A DNA stretch of 64,000 nucleotides from Pseudomonas sp. MIACH (lineage in GTDB: Bacteria; Pseudomonadota; Gammaproteobacteria; Pseudomonadales; Pseudomonadaceae), in the NCBI RefSeq assembly GCF_001269925.1, contig NZ_LHVO01000037.1, positions 1-64,000 of the forward strand, in the 5' to 3' direction. Shown in pieces: positions 27,157-36,000 of the stretch (the stretch's first letter is position 1; every line of letters begins with the position of its first letter). Below the pieces are notes generated by a model. It saw only the letters and a list, made by a program, of their open reading frames with translations. It was not told the origin of the DNA and ran no database searches. The position numbers were made by a program, and so were the translations under genes.

Positions 27157-27175
27157 GTGCACCTGGGTTTCTACG

Positions 27176-27210
27176 GATCGATTTACGCGTAACCTTGGCG
27201 TAGATCGATC
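27176..27210. promoter_or_regulatory. 13-bp inverted repeat before the second MocR gene
   Basis: GATCGATTTACGC (27176-27188) and GCGTAGATCGATC (27198-27210) match at 12 of 13 positions around a 9-bp spacer and end 16 bp before the ATG of the MocR-type regulator. No T-run follows, so an autoregulatory operator is more likely than a terminator for the preceding SDR gene. Confidence 0.5.
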
Positions 27211-27226
27211 TGTCTCAGGATGAAAC

Positions 27227-28660
27227 ATGGAACTGCACATCGTCATCAACGGCCGCAAGGACTTGGCTGCCCAGCTTTATCAACAGTTGCGCGAAGCCAT
27301 CGCCGCCGGGCGTCTCGCGGCGGGCGCGCAACTGCCGCCCAGCCGCCTGCTGGCCGCGCAACTGGGCGTATCGCGCAAGACCGTGTCCGATACCTACGCC
27401 ACCTTGACCTACGAAGGTCTGCTGGTGGGCAAGATTGGCCGAGGCACCTTCGTCAACGCATGGGCGCCACAGCCCAATCGCGTGCAGACCGCCACCGACC
27501 TGGCCTGCGCCGCCAACCTGGCGAAGTGGCAGTCGCTGCCCTCGCCCATGCACCACCCCACACGCGACAGCACGTTGCGCTACGAATTTATCGGCGGCGC
27601 CACCAGCCGCAACCAGTTCCCCCAGGATGAATGGCGGCGCTGCACCCAGGATGCGCTGCGGCGCATCGCCCAGAACAGTGGGTTCTACAGCCAGCCCGAA
27701 GGGTTGCCGGCACTGCGCAGTGCCATCGCCGGGCATATCGCGTTTTCCCGTGGGGTCAAATGCCGCGACAGCGACATCGTGGTCACCAACGGCGCGCAAC
27801 AGGCGTTGGACCTGATCGCCCGCGTAGTACTGGAGCCGGGCAGCATCGTCGCCATGGAAGATCCCGGCTACAGTCCCGCGCGCCAGTTGTTCATGGCGAT
27901 GGGGGCCTTGGTCATCGGTGTTCCCGTCGATGAGCAAGGCATCCAGGTCGACCAGATTCCCGATGGCGCACGGCTGATCTACGTCACGCCCTCCCACCAG
28001 TTCCCCCTCGGCATGCCCATGAGCCTGCCGCGTCGAGAGGCGCTGTTGGCACGCGCCTTCGAGCTGGGTGCGATCATCATCGAGGACGACTACGACAGCG
28101 AATTCCGCTACGAAGGCCGACCCACCGACTCCCTGCAAAGCATGGACAGCCGTGGCGTAGTCACCTACGTCGGGACCTTCTCCAAAACCCTGCTGCCCGA
28201 GCTGCGCCTGGGTTATGCGGTGGTGCCACCGGCGATTTACGGTGCGGTGCTCAAGGCCAAACAATTGACCGACCAGCACAGCTCCACATTGCCGCAATGG
28301 GCGCTGGCCAAGTTCATCAGCGAAGGCTATTTGCTCAAGCATATTCGCCGCTGCCACACCGTGTACGCCGGGCGCCGCGAGCGCATTCTGCAGCGCCTGG
28401 CGGCAGACCTGTCGCCGTGGTTCGAAGCCGTGCCTACCGTGGCCGGGTTCCATATGGCGGCGCTGTGCAAAGTACCGGTGAATATCCCGTTGCTGATGGA
28501 ATTGGCGCGCCAGGTGGAAGTCGGCCTGTACCCGTTGGACGTGTTCTTCCACGACACGCCGGTGCGCCAGGGCCTGATCATCGGGTTTGGGGCCATCGAG
28601 ACCCTCGACATCGACCCGGCGTTGGACAAGGTGCGCGATATTCTCCAGCAGATTGGCTAG
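27227..28660 (+). CDS. MocR-type regulator (GntR + aminotransferase-like)
   Basis: A 477-residue protein. The N-terminal GntR winged helix (about 12-80) contains AQLPPSRLLAAQLGVSRKTV followed by DTYATLTYEGLLVGKIGRGT. The C-terminal fold-type-I domain has the PLP lysine at 320 (GTFSKTLLPELRLGY), the TPSHQFPLG motif and EDDYDSEFRYEG. It is closer to the PdxR/GabR subgroup than the first MocR in this window. The inverted repeat just upstream may be its own operator; other targets are not obvious from the neighbours. Confidence 0.9.
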   Translation: MELHIVINGRKDLAAQLYQQLREAIAAGRLAAGAQLPPSRLLAAQLGVSRKTVSDTYATLTYEGLLVGKIGRGTFVNAWAPQPNRVQTATDLACAANLAKWQSLPSPMHHPTRDSTLRYEFIGGATSRNQFPQDEWRRCTQDALRRIAQNSGFYSQPEGLPALRSAIAGHIAFSRGVKCRDSDIVVTNGAQQALDLIARVVLEPGSIVAMEDPGYSPARQLFMAMGALVIGVPVDEQGIQVDQIPDGARLIYVTPSHQFPLGMPMSLPRREALLARAFELGAIIIEDDYDSEFRYEGRPTDSLQSMDSRGVVTYVGTFSKTLLPELRLGYAVVPPAIYGAVLKAKQLTDQHSSTLPQWALAKFISEGYLLKHIRRCHTVYAGRRERILQRLAADLSPWFEAVPTVAGFHMAALCKVPVNIPLLMELARQVEVGLYPLDVFFHDTPVRQGLIIGFGAIETLDIDPALDKVRDILQQIG

Positions 28661-28744
28661 GGGGTTTTCCGGCGCATTGGTCATTGGTCACTCGAACATC
28701 CCGGCGTACGGTGGGCAGGTCTCGAACTACTCGGAAACGTCGCC

Positions 28745-29146
28745 ATGAAACGCCTGCTCGCCACCACCCTGATGCTCGCCTCCGTCAGCGCCTTTGCCCA
28801 CGAACCCGTGTACAACCAGGAATCAATCAAGGTCCTGCAAGAACACGCGCTGACCAATGTGCCCGGCAAGAAAACCCTCATGCTCACCGTGGACTACGCC
28901 CCCGGCCAGGCCACCGTACCCCATAGTCACACGGGCACCGCCGTGGCCTATGTGCTCGAAGGCGCGATCACTTCGAGGGTCAATGATGAGAAGGCCGTGA
29001 CCTACAAGGTGGGCGAATCGTTCTACGAACCGGCCGGTTCGCGGCATTTTGAATCCAGCAACGCCAGCCAGAGCCAGCCGGCCAGGTTGCTGGTGGTGAT
29101 GGTGCTGGATGACAAGGCCGAGGTGCTGACCCCCCTTCCAAAATGA
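28745..29146 (+). CDS. Exported cupin-domain protein
   Basis: A 133-residue protein with a signal peptide (MKRLLATTLMLASVSAFA). The single cupin domain shows both motifs: PGQATVPHSHTGTAVAYVLE (metal-binding histidines and glutamate) and GESFYEPAGSRHFESSNAS (third histidine). Such small periplasmic cupins bind a divalent metal; no enzymatic role is assigned. It follows the MocR gene by 84 bp on the same strand. Confidence 0.85.
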   Translation: MKRLLATTLMLASVSAFAHEPVYNQESIKVLQEHALTNVPGKKTLMLTVDYAPGQATVPHSHTGTAVAYVLEGAITSRVNDEKAVTYKVGESFYEPAGSRHFESSNASQSQPARLLVVMVLDDKAEVLTPLPK

Positions 29147-29188
29147 TCAACCGCACCACCAGTCAGAGGTGTGGGTGGGGGGGCTAAA

Positions 29189-29219
29189 GGTGGGAGAGGG
29201 CTTGCCCCCGATAGCGGTG
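29189..29219. repeat. Single REP element
   Basis: GTGGGAGAGGGCTTGCCCCC followed by GATAGCGGTG is a REP core with its typical tail, lying between the convergent cupin and tag genes. Confidence 0.75.
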
Positions 29220-29229
29220 AGTCAGCGAC

Positions 29230-29859
29230 TCACGGCCGTTTGAACTGGCGGCGCAACGCTTCAATCTGCGGGCGGCAGGCACACCCTTCAAGGTGATCAT
29301 TAACCATCCCCATTGCCTGCATCAGCGCATACATCGTGGTCGGCCCGACGAACGTCCAGCCGCGCTTCTTCAACGCCTTGGACAGCCGCACCGACGCCGG
29401 CGCGGTGGGATTGCCGGTCCAGTAAGCCAGGTCCACCACTGCCGGGCGTTCTTCAGGGCCGGGTTCGAACGCCCATAACCACTGCGCCAGCGAGCCGGTC
29501 TCATCCACCAACTCACACGCCCGGCGTGCGTTGTTGATCGTGGAAACGATCTTCGCTCGATTACGCACGATGCCCGGGTCCTGCATCAACCGCGCAATAT
29601 CCGTCTCGCCGTACTGCGCCACCCGGCGAAAATCAAAACCGTCGAACGCCGCCCTGAATTGCTCGCGCTTGCGCAGGATGGTGATCCAGGCCATGCCGGC
29701 CTGGAAGCCTTCCAGGCAAATCTTCTCGTACAGTTGAACATCATCCGCCACCGGCACGCCCCACTCGTGGTCGTGATAACGCGGGTATTCCGGCGCAGCC
29801 GTGCGCCAGGTGCAGTGGGTCTGCCCTGCTTCGTCGGTGGTCAGCCCTGGTTTATCCAT
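29230..29859 (-). CDS. tag: DNA-3-methyladenine glycosylase I
   Basis: A 209-residue base-excision repair glycosylase removing 3-methyladenine from alkylated DNA. Recognisable Tag blocks are CTWRTAAPEYPRYHDHEWG, EGFQAGMAWITILRKRE, FVGPTTMYALMQAMGMVNDH and CACR at the C-terminus. The N-terminal Cys/His pair and the C-terminal His/Cys are the positions that hold the structural zinc. Length is close to the family's usual value. Confidence 0.95.
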   Translation of the reverse strand: MDKPGLTTDEAGQTHCTWRTAAPEYPRYHDHEWGVPVADDVQLYEKICLEGFQAGMAWITILRKREQFRAAFDGFDFRRVAQYGETDIARLMQDPGIVRNRAKIVSTINNARRACELVDETGSLAQWLWAFEPGPEERPAVVDLAYWTGNPTAPASVRLSKALKKRGWTFVGPTTMYALMQAMGMVNDHLEGCACRPQIEALRRQFKRP

Positions 29860-29942
29860 TAATCACCTCATGTGCCAGGCGGCGGATGATAAGCGAAAAA
29901 ATTTACCCCCTGCCAACCGCTCAAGCATCCCCCTTCGCGACC

Positions 29943-30012
29943 AACTGGTCAGACCGGGACCTGTCAACCGACGAAGAATGACTTGTTATTTCAAAAATAC
30001 CTGGCCTAGACT
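29943..30012 (+). promoter_or_regulatory. GntR/FadR-like operator and promoter before the dicarboxylate symporter
   Basis: AACTGGTCAGACCGG (29943-29957) matches the FadR-subfamily operator pattern TGGTC-N-GACC. A possible promoter follows (TTGTTA at 29983, TAGACT at 30007, 18-bp spacing). Two GntR-type regulators are encoded just downstream of the symporter, which supports the reading. Confidence 0.4.
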
Positions 30013-30091
30013 GGCGACGCACTGGACTTACCGGTATGACCACAACAATTAAGCCCTGGAACCACCGGGGCACCGCATAGAGATCCCTCCC

Positions 30092-31402
30092 ATGCTCAGA
30101 TGGTGCTCGCGTTCGATTTTCCTGCAAGTCGTGATTGGCCTGATGCTCGGCATCGTGTGCGGCCTGGCCCTTCCCGAATTCTCCTCGCAACTCAAACCCC
30201 TGGGTGACGGCTTTATCAAGCTGATCAAGATGCTGATCGGCCTGATCGTGTTCTGCGTAGTGGTCAGCGGTATTTCCGGTGCCGGCGACTTGAAGAAAGT
30301 CGGGCGCATCGGCCTCAAGTCGGTGATCTACTTTGAAGTGCTCACCACCATCGCCCTGGTGATCGGCCTGATCATGGCCTTCAGCACCGGGATCGGCACC
30401 GGCGCCAATATCCACCTGGAACAACTGTCCTCCGCCGGTCTCAATGAACTGGCCGACAAAGGCCAGCACATCAAGGGCACCAGCCAGTTCCTGATGGACC
30501 TGATCCCCAACTCGGTGATCGGCGCCTTTGCCGACAACAATGTCCTGCAAGTGCTGCTGTTCTCGGTGCTGTTCGGCAGCGCGTTGAACCTGGTGGGCGA
30601 AGCGGCTTCCGGTATCACTCGGTTGATCAATGAACTGAGCCATGTGATTTTCCGCATCATGGGCATGATCGTGCGCCTGGCTCCGATCGGCGTGTTTGGC
30701 GCGATCGCCTTCACCACCAGCACCTACGGGCTGGACTCCCTGCAACACCTGGGCAGCCTGGTGGGCCTGTTCTACCTGACCTGCTTTGCGTTTGTCGCGC
30801 TGATCCTCGGCCTGGTGATGCGCCTGTCGGGCCTGCGCATGCTGCCGCTGCTCAAGTACCTGCGTGAAGAACTGCTGATCGTGATGGGCACCGCCTCCTC
30901 CGATGCCGTGCTGCCGCAGGTCATGCGCAAACTCGAACACCTGGGCATTGGCAGCTCCACCGTGGGCCTGGTGATTCCCACCGGGTATTCGTTCAACCTC
31001 GACGGTTTCTCGATTTACCTGACCCTGGCCATCGTGTTTATCGCCAACGCCACCGGCACGCCACTGTCGATGACCGATCTGCTGACCATCCTGCTGGTGT
31101 CGCTGATCACCTCCAAGGGCGCCCACGGGATTCCCGGCTCGGCTCTGGTGATCCTCGCGGCAACCCTTACGGCGATCCCAGCGATCCCGGTGGTCGGCCT
31201 GGTGCTGGTATTGGCAGTGGATTGGTTCATGGGTATCGGTCGCGCGTTGACCAACCTGATCGGCAACTGCGTCGCCACCGTGGCCATTGCCCGCTGGGAA
31301 AAAGACATCGATATCCAACGCGCCAACAAGGTGCTGGACGGCCAGCAAGGTTATGCCTTCCAGGCCAAGAAGCCGGTAGTGCCGGCCCACCAGGAATTTT
31401 AA
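30092..31402 (+). CDS. DctA-like dicarboxylate/amino acid:cation symporter
   Basis: A 436-residue member of the DAACS family, clearly similar to DctA. PLGDGFIKLIKMLIGLIVFC, IPNSVIGAFADNNVLQVLLF, REELLIVMGTASSDAVLPQ (serine-rich re-entrant loop) and VIPTGYSFNLDGFSIYLTLA (cation and substrate site) are all present. The chemistry of the substrate (C4-dicarboxylate or acidic amino acid) cannot be settled by eye. Two GntR-family regulators follow on the same strand. Confidence 0.9.
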   Translation: MLRWCSRSIFLQVVIGLMLGIVCGLALPEFSSQLKPLGDGFIKLIKMLIGLIVFCVVVSGISGAGDLKKVGRIGLKSVIYFEVLTTIALVIGLIMAFSTGIGTGANIHLEQLSSAGLNELADKGQHIKGTSQFLMDLIPNSVIGAFADNNVLQVLLFSVLFGSALNLVGEAASGITRLINELSHVIFRIMGMIVRLAPIGVFGAIAFTTSTYGLDSLQHLGSLVGLFYLTCFAFVALILGLVMRLSGLRMLPLLKYLREELLIVMGTASSDAVLPQVMRKLEHLGIGSSTVGLVIPTGYSFNLDGFSIYLTLAIVFIANATGTPLSMTDLLTILLVSLITSKGAHGIPGSALVILAATLTAIPAIPVVGLVLVLAVDWFMGIGRALTNLIGNCVATVAIARWEKDIDIQRANKVLDGQQGYAFQAKKPVVPAHQEF

Positions 31403-31420
31403 AACGCTAAACGCTTTCCA

Positions 31421-31524
31421 CTGTAGGAGCGAGCTTGCTCGCGAAGGTCGTCAACGATAACGCGGGCATTCTGGATGCACGCGGTGACTTGAAGTTTTTC
31501 GCGAGCAAGCTCGCTCCTACAGTG
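31421..31524. repeat. REP pair of the GTAGGAGCGAGC family
   Basis: CTGTAGGAGCGAGCTTGCTC (core continues GCGAA) and its reverse complement face each other around a spacer of about 55 bp, between the symporter and the first GntR gene. This is a different REP family from the GTGGGAGGGGGC elements elsewhere in the window. Confidence 0.9.
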
Positions 31525-31557
31525 CAGGGATTATTCATTTTTTAAGGAGCGCACGAC

Positions 31558-32259
31558 GTGATCAGCACCTCAACCGTCGTCAATTCAGTCGTAGAAAAAC
31601 TCCGCGCCGCCCTGGCTCGCGGTCAGTGGCGCCGGGGCGAAATGCTGCCCGGCCAGCGCGAACTGGCCGAGCAGATGGGTATCAGCCGTCCCAGCCTGCG
31701 TGAAGCGGTGATCGTGCTCGAAACCCTTGGCCTGGTGCGTTCCATGCCCGGAAAAGGCGTGGTCGTGCTGGAAACCAGCGTCAGCGAACCGCAATCGAGC
31801 GACGCCGTGGCCGACGCCAGCCTCGAAGATATCCTGCAACTGCGCTACACCCTCGAACCCTTCATTGTCGGCCTGGTGGCGCAGTCCATCAGCAACAAGG
31901 AGGTCGGCCAATTGCGCCTGACCCTGATGGACATGCGCGAAGCCCTCGATGCCGGTGATGCCGAAGCCGGCATGAACGCCTACCTCGATTTTCACGAAGA
32001 ACTGTTCGCGCTCACCTCCAACCCGATCTTCCAGAACGTGGTGCAGCAAACCAGCAACGCCCTCAAGCAAAGCGCGCAAGTGCTGCGCAACTCCCCCGAG
32101 CATCTGGCGGAACGCTTGCAGGAAAACGAAGCGGTGGTACGCGCCATCCGCAACAAAAACAGCGCCCTGGCCAGTGCCGAGATGCGTCGGCACATCCTCC
32201 AGGAAGGCCTGCGCATGGGCATTCACTTGAACATCCCGGACGACCACCTGGGCAGTTGA
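31558..32259 (+). CDS. GntR regulator, FadR/FCD subfamily
   Basis: A 233-residue regulator with a GTG start behind AAGGAG. The N-terminal winged helix is RRGEMLPGQRELAEQMGISR followed by PSLREAVIVLETLGLV. The C-terminal all-helical FCD domain (about 80-225) has the metal/ligand histidine pattern (DFHEELFAL; RHILQEGLRMGIH). FadR-subfamily members usually respond to small carboxylates, consistent with the dicarboxylate symporter upstream. The second GntR gene begins 17 bp after its stop. Confidence 0.9.
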   Translation: MISTSTVVNSVVEKLRAALARGQWRRGEMLPGQRELAEQMGISRPSLREAVIVLETLGLVRSMPGKGVVVLETSVSEPQSSDAVADASLEDILQLRYTLEPFIVGLVAQSISNKEVGQLRLTLMDMREALDAGDAEAGMNAYLDFHEELFALTSNPIFQNVVQQTSNALKQSAQVLRNSPEHLAERLQENEAVVRAIRNKNSALASAEMRRHILQEGLRMGIHLNIPDDHLGS

Positions 32260-32276
32260 TTTTTTGGAGACCGGCC

Positions 32277-32963
32277 ATGACCGCTCACGCCCTGCAACAC
32301 GATCCCTTCCTGCCCACCCTGCGCCTGGTGGCCGGTAAAAAACCTTCGGTGGATGACATCTACCCTCGCCTGTTCGACGCCATCCTCGAACAACGCATCG
32401 CCCCGTCCAGCCGCTTTACCGAAGAAGGCCTGGGCGAAACCTTTGGCGTGAGCCGCAGCGTGATTCGCCGGGTGCTGGCCAAGCTGTCCCATCAGCAGGT
32501 AGTCATTTTGCGCCCCAACCAGCGTGCCCAGGTCGCGGCACCGGATGCCCAGCAGACCCGGCAGATTCTTGAAGCACGGCGCATGACCGAAATCACAGTG
32601 GTGCAATTAGCCTGCGCCCAGGCGACAACCGCGCAGATACGCCAGTTGCGCGAGCTGATAGCACGGGAACGCGACTGTATAGAACGTAACCAGCGAGGGC
32701 CGGCGATTCGATTGTCCGGGGAGTTTCACCTGCAATTGGCGCAGATGGCGGGCAACGCGCCGTTGGCGCAGTTTCTCAACAGCCTGGTGCCGTTGACGTC
32801 GTTGATCATCGCCCAATTCGAAGCGAAAGCCTGCACGTATTGCACGTGGCAAGAGCATGTGGGGATTGTGGATGCGATTGAGCAACGCGACTCAAGCACC
32901 GCAGTGACCCTGATGACCCAGCACCTGGATCACCTGGAAAGCAAACTACTCAAACACCACTGA
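32277..32963 (+). CDS. GntR regulator, FCD subfamily (second copy type)
   Basis: A 228-residue GntR/FCD regulator starting at ATG 32277 with GGAGA seven bases upstream. The winged helix contains FTEEGLGETFGVSRSVIRRV. The FCD part includes LSGEFHLQLAQMAGN and QEHVGIVDAIEQRD, with conserved histidines. It is not a close duplicate of the preceding FadR-type regulator, so the two probably respond to different effectors or act in a cascade over the same transport function. Confidence 0.88.
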   Translation: MTAHALQHDPFLPTLRLVAGKKPSVDDIYPRLFDAILEQRIAPSSRFTEEGLGETFGVSRSVIRRVLAKLSHQQVVILRPNQRAQVAAPDAQQTRQILEARRMTEITVVQLACAQATTAQIRQLRELIARERDCIERNQRGPAIRLSGEFHLQLAQMAGNAPLAQFLNSLVPLTSLIIAQFEAKACTYCTWQEHVGIVDAIEQRDSSTAVTLMTQHLDHLESKLLKHH

Positions 32964-32984
32964 TATCCAGATAAATAAAAATCC

Positions 32985-33022
32985 AAATGTGGGAGAGGGC
33001 TTTGCCCCCTCCCACATTGGTT
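32985..33022. repeat. REP-like hairpin between convergent GntR and gdhB
   Basis: AATGTGGGAGAGGGC-TTT-GCCCCCTCCCACATT is a long near-perfect hairpin built from two REP cores placed back to back. It sits between the two stops and may block read-through. Confidence 0.8.
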
Positions 33023-33033
33023 TCACCCAGGCA

Positions 33034-36000
33034 TCAAGCCGGTTGCAGCACCGACTGACCGCTCATCGCCAGGTCCAGCAACTCACGGTTAGCCACCGCG
33101 TACATGGCGTAGTCCGTGCCAGCCGCAGCACGAATTTCCAGCATCATCGCAGTCCAGCGATCAGCCATGTCCTTGTGCTGCTCAAGCCACAGGGCCACGC
33201 GGGCTTCCATGTCTTGTGGCGCGTCGGCCATTTGCAGGACGGAAATGGTGATCGCCCGTTGCTGCCAATCCACGTCGTCGCGGAACGCTTCGCGGGCCTG
33301 GGCCTGCCAGTTGTTGGCCACAGGCAGATCGCTGATCTGCTGCAGGTACCACGGCAAGTCCAGGGCGCTGCCAACGGCGAAGTAGGCCTTGGCCACTTCA
33401 GCGGCGTCATGCCCGGTCACGTCAGCGGCTTCAATGATCGGCAGCAAGGTGTACAGGTGAGTGGTGCCTGCAACCATGCGCGCCAACAACTCCGGCACGC
33501 CGGCTTCGGTGTAGGCCTGGTAGCGGGTCTGCCAGCCTTCGCGGGTCGGACCTTCCAGCAGTTCGTCGAGCTTGAGGCCCAACGCGGCCAGGTGCGGACC
33601 GAAGTGCGCGGTGTCACGGCCAGCGTCCTGCTCGTTGCGACGGCTGCGCAGGAACCAGCGCGTAGCGCGACGGCCCAGGCGCATCAGCTCATCCATCAAC
33701 TGCAACTGCACGTCAGCGGAGACCTGGTGGTCCAGGGCTTCGATCTGGCGGAACCAGTGCGGGAGGTGGAAGATGTCGCGCACGATCACATAAGCACCGG
33801 CCACGTTCGCCGGGCTCATGCCGGTGGACTCTTTGAGTCGCTGCACGAAGGTGATGCCCATGTGGTTGACCAGGTCGTTGGCGATCTGGGTGCTGACAAT
33901 CTCGCGCTTCAGACGGTGACGACGCATGGCCTCGCCGAACTTGGCGACCAGGCTCGGTGGGAACGCCGTCTCCATGTCACGGGTGAGGTATTCGTCATCC
34001 GGTACCAGTGACTTGAGCAGCGCTTCCTTGAGGTCGATCTTGCTGTAGGAGATCAGCACCGACAGCTCCGGACGGGTCAGGCCCTTGCCGGTGGAAGCAC
34101 GCTCGGTGAGCTGCTCTTCGGTCGGCAGGTACTCGATGGCGCGGTCCAGCTTGCCACGGCCTTCCAGGTCGCTCATCAGGCGCTTGTACTCGGCGGCACG
34201 CTCGTAGGCACGGCGTGCAGCCAGGGACAGGGCCTGGGTCTGCTTGTAGTTGTTGCCCAACACCAGGCTGCCGACTTCGTCGGTCATGCTCGCCAGCAAC
34301 TGGTTGCGTTGCTTGTCGGTCATGTCACCGGCCTGCACCACTTCGTTGAGCAGGATCTTGATGTTCACTTCGTGGTCGGAGCAGTCCACACCGCCGGCGT
34401 TGTCGATGAAGTCGGTGTTGGAACCGCCGCCATTGAGGCCGAATTCCACACGACCCAGTTGGGTCATGCCGAGGTTACCGCCCTCGCCCACTACCTTGCA
34501 GCGCAGCTCGTTGCCGTTGACGCGCAGCGCGTCGTTGGCCTTGTCGCCCACATCCGCATGGCTTTCGGTGCTGGCCTTGACGTAGGTACCGATACCACCG
34601 TTCCACAACAGGTCCACCGGCGCCTTGAGCAAGGCGTTCAACAGTTCGGTCGGGGTCAGCTTGTCGGCCGAAATGTCGAAGCGTTCCTTCATCTGTGGCG
34701 AGATGGCAATGCTCTTCGCGCTGCGCGAGAAGATACCGCCGCCTTCAGACATGATGCTGGTGTCGTAGTCGGTCCAGGCCGAACGCGGCAGCTCGAACAT
34801 GCGCTGGCGCTCGACGAAGCTGGTGGCCGGGTTCGGGTTCGGGTCGATGAAGATATGCAGGTGGTTGAAGGCCGCGACCAGTTGCAGCTTGTCGGACATC
34901 AACAGGCCGTTACCGAACACGTCACCGGCCATATCGCCGACGCCCACCACCGTGATGCTGTCTTCCTGCACGTTGATGCCGCGCTCACGGAAGTGACGCT
35001 GCACACCGACCCACGCGCCTTTGGCGGTGATGCCCATTTTCTTGTGATCGTAACCGGCGGAACCACCGGAGGCGAACGCGTCGCCCAGCCAGAAGCCGTA
35101 GTCGATGGCGATGCCGTTGGCGATGTCGGAGAAGGTCGCGGTGCCCTTGTCCGCTGCCACCACCAGGTACGGGTCATCGTCGTCATGGCGCACGACGTTG
35201 GCCGGCGGCACCAGGGCGCCGTCCTTGAGGTTGTCGGTGATGTCCAACAGGCCGGAAATGAAGATGCGATAGCAGGCGATGCCCTCGGCCGCGATCTCGT
35301 CACGGCTGCCGCCCAATGGCAGGCGACGCGGCAGGAAGCCGCCCTTGGCGCCCACCGGCACGATCACCGAGTTCTTCACTTGCTGGGCTTTTACCAGGCC
35401 GAGCACTTCGGTGCGGAAGTCTTCTTCACGGTCGGACCAGCGCAGGCCGCCACGGGCAACGTTGCCAAAGCGCAGGTGCACGCCTTCGACACGCGGCGAG
35501 TAGACGAAGATTTCAAACTTCGGCACCGGCTTGGGCAGCTCGGGGATGGCGCGCGGGTCGAACTTGAAGCTGAAGTACGACTTGTTCTGGCCGTTGGCGT
35601 CGGTCTGGTAGAAGTTGGTACGCAGGGTCGCCTTGATCAGGTCCAGATAGCGACGCAGGATGCGGTCTTCGTTGAGCACCTGGACGTCATCCAGGGCGCT
35701 GAGGATCGCTTGTTCCAGGCGTTGCTGCTTGTCTTCGAGGTCATCGGCGGTGAGCTTGCGCGCCAGGTAGAAGCGGGTTTTGAACAACCGGGTCAACTCG
35801 CGGGCGATGTCGGTGTGGTTGTTCAGGGTACTGGCGATGTAACCCAAGTCGAAGCCCAGGCGGATCTGCTTCAGGTAACGGGCGTAGGCACGCAGCAGCG
35901 CGACGTCGCGCCATGGCAGGCCGGCGGTCAATACCAGACGGTTGAACGCATCGTTCTCGGCATCGCCGTGGACGATGTGCACGAACGCATCCTGCAGGGT

